This document shows positions 15,892 through 18,864 of a DNA stretch of 18,864 nucleotides, piece after piece. The notes beneath the pieces were generated by a model. It worked only from the letters and a program-made list of their open reading frames with translations, was not told the DNA's origin and searched no databases. Position 1 is the first letter of the stretch; each line of letters starts with the position of its first letter. Source of the DNA: Candidatus Nitrosopumilus sp. (GTDB lineage: Archaea > Thermoproteota > Nitrososphaeria > Nitrososphaerales > Nitrosopumilaceae); NCBI GenBank assembly GCA_029860565.1, contig JAOUAY010000010.1, forward strand, positions 1-18,864, given 5' to 3'. Position numbers and translations under genes: made by a program.

Positions 15892-15987
15892 CTAGGCCCT
15901 GCATTTGTCACATACTGCTTCAAAGGCCTCCTCATCTAATACAATCGAAACTCCTGATGAATGACATTTGTGACATAACCCTATCAT
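15892..15987 (-). CDS. 31-aa CxxC zinc-knuckle micro-protein
   Basis: The peptide contains CHKC at residues 5-8 and CDKC at 26-29, with an acidic linker (VLDEEAFEA) between, which is a complete four-cysteine zinc site in 31 residues. On the complement TTTTAAT (16013-16018) lies about 31 bases before the ATG, so a leaderless mRNA is plausible. An in-frame TTG nine bases upstream is an alternative start. It is divergent from the 38-aa gene on the other side of a shared ~100-base promoter region. Function unknown. Confidence 0.6.
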   Translation of the reverse strand: MIGLCHKCHSSGVSIVLDEEAFEAVCDKCRA

Positions 15988-16087
15988 GGATTTCAATTGT
16001 CCAAAATTAGATTAAAATTGTTTTATGAAAAATTAGTTCGATCAGAGTCAAATTTAGTTTTAAGTAAATTATTGATTTTATATTATC

Positions 16088-16204
16088 ATGCAAGAAGAAT
16101 ACATCCTGGTATCAAAATCCCAATTATTGCAGCTAAAAGAGGACTATGAGGAGTACAGAAAATTACTAAAGCAAATAACGTATGAGATAAAAATTCATAA
16201 ATAA
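16088..16204 (+). CDS. 38-aa charged helical micro-protein
   Basis: A short ORF rich in Glu, Lys, Leu and Tyr (LLQLKEDYEEYRKLLKQI), with hydrophobics at heptad-like spacing that suggest one amphipathic helix or coiled coil. GTTTTAAGT at 16057-16065 lies about 30 bases ahead of the ATG, the same arrangement as other leaderless genes here. It converges on the integrase gene; its stop abuts the integrase terminator. No family was recognised; it may be a small dimeric regulator or a chance ORF. Confidence 0.45.
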   Translation: MQEEYILVSKSQLLQLKEDYEEYRKLLKQITYEIKIHK

Positions 16205-16247
16205 ATAAAAAAAGAAAAAAAGTTATCTGTCAACATCGTGTGTTGAC
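16204..16247 (-). terminator. Hairpin plus T-tract terminator of the integrase gene
   Basis: On the complement a perfect 7-bp stem (GTCAACA / TGTTGAC, 5-base loop, 16229-16247) overlaps the last integrase codons. Past the stop comes ACTTTTTTTCTTTTTTTAT. This is the clearest terminator in the window. Confidence 0.75.
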
Positions 16248-17503
16248 AAAACAACGGGTTTTTGTCTTAAGATGTCATCAAAACTAGTCTCTATGCTTTC
16301 TCCGGTTTTTTCTAATTTCTCCAATCTCTTTAGCATGTCTTGCAGTACAGTGTGATCTGATTCTGTTGTTTTTGCCAAAAGTTTCTCATCTAGTATGAAT
16401 CCGCAGCTGGAGCACCTATGGGAGTCAGGAGTATTCTGTTCTGCACATCTGGGGCATGTCTTGAGTTTTACGGTTGTCTCATTTTCATCTCTAGATTTTA
16501 TTCCATGCAGTTCTAGTAGTGCATCCTCAACGTCCTTGCCAGATAAATGAACATACCTTGCAGGCATCCTTGAGCCTTTGGACCAATTGCCAAATACACA
16601 AAGGGTCTGGTCTGAGAGTTTTTTTGCAAGCATTGTAAGCTGAGTGTGTCGAATCAGATAGTTCCACACTCTTTTTTTAATTTTAGCATCTTTTGCACAG
16701 CGTTTTAGTATCTTTCTGAGGTATCGATATGATGCTCTTTTTTGGTTTGATGTGTGAGAGTACCACAGATACGCCTTTGGCTCATCTCTTTGAGGGTGCT
16801 TTGCAAGCCATTCAAGTAAGGGCTTGAAGGAGTAGACAAGCGGAACTCGCTTTTTTCCAGTCTTTCCAACTGTGCTGACAAGAATGTAGTTGTCTTTGAA
16901 CTCTATTCCGCCCACACGAAGGTTTAACAGTTCTCCTGGCCTGAATGCACCTTCAAACATCACCCAAAGCATTGCTCTTTCTTTCTCGTTTCTTGTCTTA
17001 GATATGATGCCATAAAGCTCCTTTGGAGTGAGAAGATCTTCTGGAAGTATCTCAATTTCATCGTCTCTGTTTCTGAATCTGCTAGGCTTGATCCATGAGA
17101 CCTCTTTTACGTATCCTTCCTCTCTGTTTCCAATCTCTCCAGTCTTTGCATGGTGGACCAGTCGTAGTAAGGCAAGCGCATATGCACACTTGCTCTCCCC
17201 GCTGTACTGTCTTCCTTTGTTTGTCTTTATGTTCAGTATTGCAAAAAGAATCTTTTCACAATCTGTCTTGCTTGCATCTGCAATTTTGATTCCCTTGCTG
17301 TTAAACAGCTTTAGTATGAGGGATAGACGTGCACCATATACTATGATTCGTCCATCCTCCAGTCCGTGAAGGTGCAGTTTTTCAAGAAAACTGATTCCCA
17401 CATCTCCCTGCTCTATTTTTTGGAGTCGTTTTTTGCAGCATACTACTTGCCTTGAATAGTTGTGTATTCCTTCTTCATCTGGAATTGAATCTGATGAGGT
17501 CAT
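16223..17503 (-). CDS. Tyrosine integrase with C-terminal zinc ribbon
   Basis: 426 aa. Residues ~30-135 form an arm/core-binding region and ~155-335 the tyrosine recombinase domain. Visible catalytic positions are R188 (GAFRPGEL), K214 or K217 (VGKTGKK), R285 in YLIRHTQLT and the nucleophile Y317 in ARYVHL. The usual box II His (HxxR) is Tyr282, and the usual GH before the nucleophile is GNW (305-307), so the active site is somewhat divergent. The C-terminus adds a zinc ribbon (C350, C353, C364, C367) and a short coiled coil (~385-405). It sits next to tRNA-Glu, at its 3' end, the standard place for an integrase that uses the tRNA as attachment site. TTAAAT on the complement (17528-17535) lies about 32 bases ahead of the ATG. 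It would catalyse insertion and excision of the element to its left. Confidence 0.9.
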   Translation of the reverse strand: MTSSDSIPDEEGIHNYSRQVVCCKKRLQKIEQGDVGISFLEKLHLHGLEDGRIIVYGARLSLILKLFNSKGIKIADASKTDCEKILFAILNIKTNKGRQYSGESKCAYALALLRLVHHAKTGEIGNREEGYVKEVSWIKPSRFRNRDDEIEILPEDLLTPKELYGIISKTRNEKERAMLWVMFEGAFRPGELLNLRVGGIEFKDNYILVSTVGKTGKKRVPLVYSFKPLLEWLAKHPQRDEPKAYLWYSHTSNQKRASYRYLRKILKRCAKDAKIKKRVWNYLIRHTQLTMLAKKLSDQTLCVFGNWSKGSRMPARYVHLSGKDVEDALLELHGIKSRDENETTVKLKTCPRCAEQNTPDSHRCSSCGFILDEKLLAKTTESDHTVLQDMLKRLEKLEKTGESIETSFDDILRQKPVVLSTHDVDR

Positions 17504-17537
17504 AATCTAACCTCACAACCGCGATTTTGATTTAAGT

Positions 17538-17557
17538 GCCCCTGATTTTGACAGGGC
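17538..17557. repeat. Inverted repeat between integrase and tRNA-Glu
   Basis: GCCCCTG and CAGGGC pair with one bulged base around a 7-base A/T-rich loop. It lies 20 bases past the tRNA 3' end and just upstream of the integrase TATA box. It may terminate the tRNA transcript or serve as an integrase/regulator binding site. Confidence 0.45.
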
Positions 17558-17576
17558 ATGGGCGCAAGTGTTAGGA

Positions 17577-17651
17577 TGCTCCCATCGGGATTTGAACCCG
17601 AGTCTTTGGCTTGAGAAGCCAAAATGCTTAACCGGACTACACTATAGGAGC
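17577..17651 (-). tRNA. tRNA-Glu (anticodon CTC)
   Basis: On the complement a full cloverleaf folds. The acceptor is GCTCCTA / TGGGAGC with one G-T pair, and the D-stem GTGT / GCAT encloses an AGTCCGGTTAA loop. The anticodon stem is TTGGC / GCCAA with loop TTCTCAA, giving anticodon CTC. The T-arm is TCGGG-TTCAAAT-CCCGA. Discriminator base A is at 17577; CCA is not encoded and there is no intron. The integrase lies on its 3' side, so the gene is the likely attachment site and marks the right edge of the element. Confidence 0.96.
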
Positions 17652-17763
17652 TTGTTAAAAAACAAATCAAATCTCAATTTAAAGGAAATGTTTTGACTTT
17701 GCATGAATTTGTGAAACTTTGTGAGTTAATTCCTTTATAGAAAAATCATAACTATCAAATAAT

Positions 17764-18648
17764 ATGGATATTAAAAAATTCATTGAAAACTATGACTTAT
17801 CTGATTTTCCAATTGGATTGGGTGGATGTAGAATTTCCAATCTTAATTTTGATTCTTGTGATTATGATGTTATTATTTTTGATGAAAAACCTGAACAAGA
17901 AAAAATAGCTCAATTTGATAATGCACTTGTTATGATTCATCATGCATCCTTGTCTGAAACTAGATCGAATAAACTTCTTCAATATGATAAATTACAAATA
18001 ATTCGTGATGAATCTTGGGATTTACAAATGCTTCTTTCTAAAATACGTGAAAAACACGCTTTTCTATTTTCTGATTTTGCAAAAAATTGTTTGATAGAAT
18101 CTTTGTTTTGTTGCCAAAAAACTAAAGAATCAATTCAAAATTCTAATGTATTTGCACCCTGTTGGCAAAAATGTGCAACTTACTATTTAGCTGATGCTAT
18201 ATCTTCAATAAATCATCAACGATCAAGTCCTTCTCATATGCTCGATTCATTTCGAAAATTAGAGAAAAGTCCAATCAATGAGCATATTTCTATTGTTACT
18301 CAAACAGTTGGAATTGAACGAGCTACTCCAACATTACTTGAGCGAATGCTAAAATCAACAATTGGTTTTTCTGATTTGATTGAAAAAAATAACCATTCTA
18401 AAATAATTCAACAAAAATATAATTTCTTTATAAAAAATTCAATGCTTTCAGATTGTTATTTCTATTTGGGCTATATGAATAAAGGAAATTTTATCAAAAT
18501 TAAGGATACCTTAAATCGTGAACAGGATCTTATTCATATTCTAAAGGTTGCTTTTGATGTTGAGGCTGACACAAATCTTCTTCAGCAACAATCAGATCTT
18601 ATTCAAAAATCCTGTAATGATATACTAGAGATTATTTCAAGTGCGTAA
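17764..18648 (+). CDS. Unknown protein, possible nucleotidyltransferase fold
   Basis: 294 aa. Near the N-terminus, FPIGLGGCRISNLNF followed by DYDVIIFDE looks like the GS...DxD core of a nucleotidyltransferase-fold domain, but with GGCR where GSR is usual, so activity is uncertain. The remainder is helical, with several cysteines (CC at ~116-117, CWQKC near 133-137) and no membrane helix. CTTTATAG at 17733-17740 lies 31 bases before the ATG, which fits a leaderless mRNA. It lies outside the tRNA/integrase boundary and is probably a chromosomal gene, not element cargo. No family was recognised. Confidence 0.7.
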   Translation: MDIKKFIENYDLSDFPIGLGGCRISNLNFDSCDYDVIIFDEKPEQEKIAQFDNALVMIHHASLSETRSNKLLQYDKLQIIRDESWDLQMLLSKIREKHAFLFSDFAKNCLIESLFCCQKTKESIQNSNVFAPCWQKCATYYLADAISSINHQRSSPSHMLDSFRKLEKSPINEHISIVTQTVGIERATPTLLERMLKSTIGFSDLIEKNNHSKIIQQKYNFFIKNSMLSDCYFYLGYMNKGNFIKIKDTLNREQDLIHILKVAFDVEADTNLLQQQSDLIQKSCNDILEIISSA

Positions 18649-18671
18649 TGTTCTGTATACATGTACTAACC

Positions 18672-18679
18672 TTTTAAAA
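18672..18679 (+). promoter_or_regulatory. TATA box of the metallothionein-like gene
   Basis: TTTTAAAA lies 30 bases ahead of the ATG at 18702 and is preceded by CC, so the start is set by a leaderless promoter. Confidence 0.65.
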
Positions 18680-18701
18680 TAAGTACAATCACTGATTTAT
18701 C

Positions 18702-18845
18702 ATGGTAGATCAAGCATGTGGATGCGAAGCCGCTAGCGGCGATCCAGATTATGAATGCGATTGTGCAATGCAAGGTCATTGTATCTGTAGTGCAGACTGT
18801 AAATGCACAACAAGCGTTTGCAAAGAAGCTGTCGGACAAAACTAG
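18702..18845 (+). CDS. Metallothionein-like cysteine-rich micro-protein (47 aa)
   Basis: Nine cysteines in 47 residues, arranged as CGC (6-8), CDC (19-21), HCIC (26-29), CKC (33-35) and a single C40, with His26. Repeated CxC pairs in so short an acidic protein are the hallmark of metal-cluster proteins such as metallothioneins; the exact family was not recognised. It would bind Cu, Zn or Cd in the cytoplasm. It is complete, with its own TATA box 30 bases upstream, and lies 53 bases after the preceding stop. An alternative is a compact structural zinc protein, but the CxC rather than CxxC pattern argues for a metal cluster. Confidence 0.78.
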   Translation: MVDQACGCEAASGDPDYECDCAMQGHCICSADCKCTTSVCKEAVGQN

Positions 18846-18864
18846 TTCGATAGTAACTTAAAAC

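Noticed and set aside
17028..17369. 113-codon ORF on the + strand
   Set aside because: It lies wholly inside the integrase gene on the opposite strand, and the integrase has clear catalytic motifs.

Overview
The window looks like the chromosome of an AT-rich ammonia-oxidising archaeon (Nitrososphaerota/Thaumarchaeota, Nitrosopumilus or Nitrosarchaeum type). The reasons are archaeal TATA boxes about 27-31 bases ahead of many start codons with no Shine-Dalgarno (leaderless mRNAs), ATG/GTG/TTG starts, an archaeal tRNA-Glu(CTC), T-tract terminators and many tiny CxxC zinc-binding proteins. Species cannot be fixed from the sequence.

Layout. (1) 1-4396, + strand: a type IV secretion/conjugation-like set. 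It holds the tail of a surface protein with a perfect 15-nt (DDIVV) repeat, a VirB3/PrgI-like protein, a VirB2/CedA1-like two-helix pilin candidate, a four-helix membrane protein and a VirB4-like ATPase. The matching VirB6/TrbL/CedA-like channel protein lies far downstream at 12553-14412. VirB3, pilin, VirB4 and VirB6 share the same 14-nt promoter element, so they look like one regulon. (2) 4459-4841: a 51-codon HTH-like ORF followed by CCTGA repeats set one or two helical turns apart. (3) 4842-12331, - strand: an inserted-looking defence block. It holds a small winged-helix protein, a type III restriction subunit (Res) and its modification methyltransferase (Mod), then an RNase HIII-like protein fused to a zinc ribbon and a PIN nuclease domain. 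(4) 12483-12505: a copy of the tRNA-Glu 3' end with five altered central bases. (5) 14482-16204: accessory genes, including an unknown protein, an AbrB-like regulator behind two TAGGGGCCTA repeats, and three tiny proteins. (6) 16223-17651: a tyrosine integrase beside tRNA-Glu. (7) 17764-18845: probably chromosomal flank, with an unknown protein possibly of nucleotidyltransferase fold and a 47-aa metallothionein-like protein.

Together this reads as an integrative, probably conjugative element. Its integrase uses the tRNA-Glu 3' end, its envelope complex moves DNA or protein, and a type III R-M plus RNase HIII-PIN cassette sits inside the transfer genes. No relaxase, VirD4 coupling ATPase or exact left att copy is visible, so self-transfer is inferred. 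The most novel items are the RNase HIII-zinc ribbon-PIN fusion, the four-copy promoter box, the helically phased CCTGA array and the tRNA-like direct repeat.
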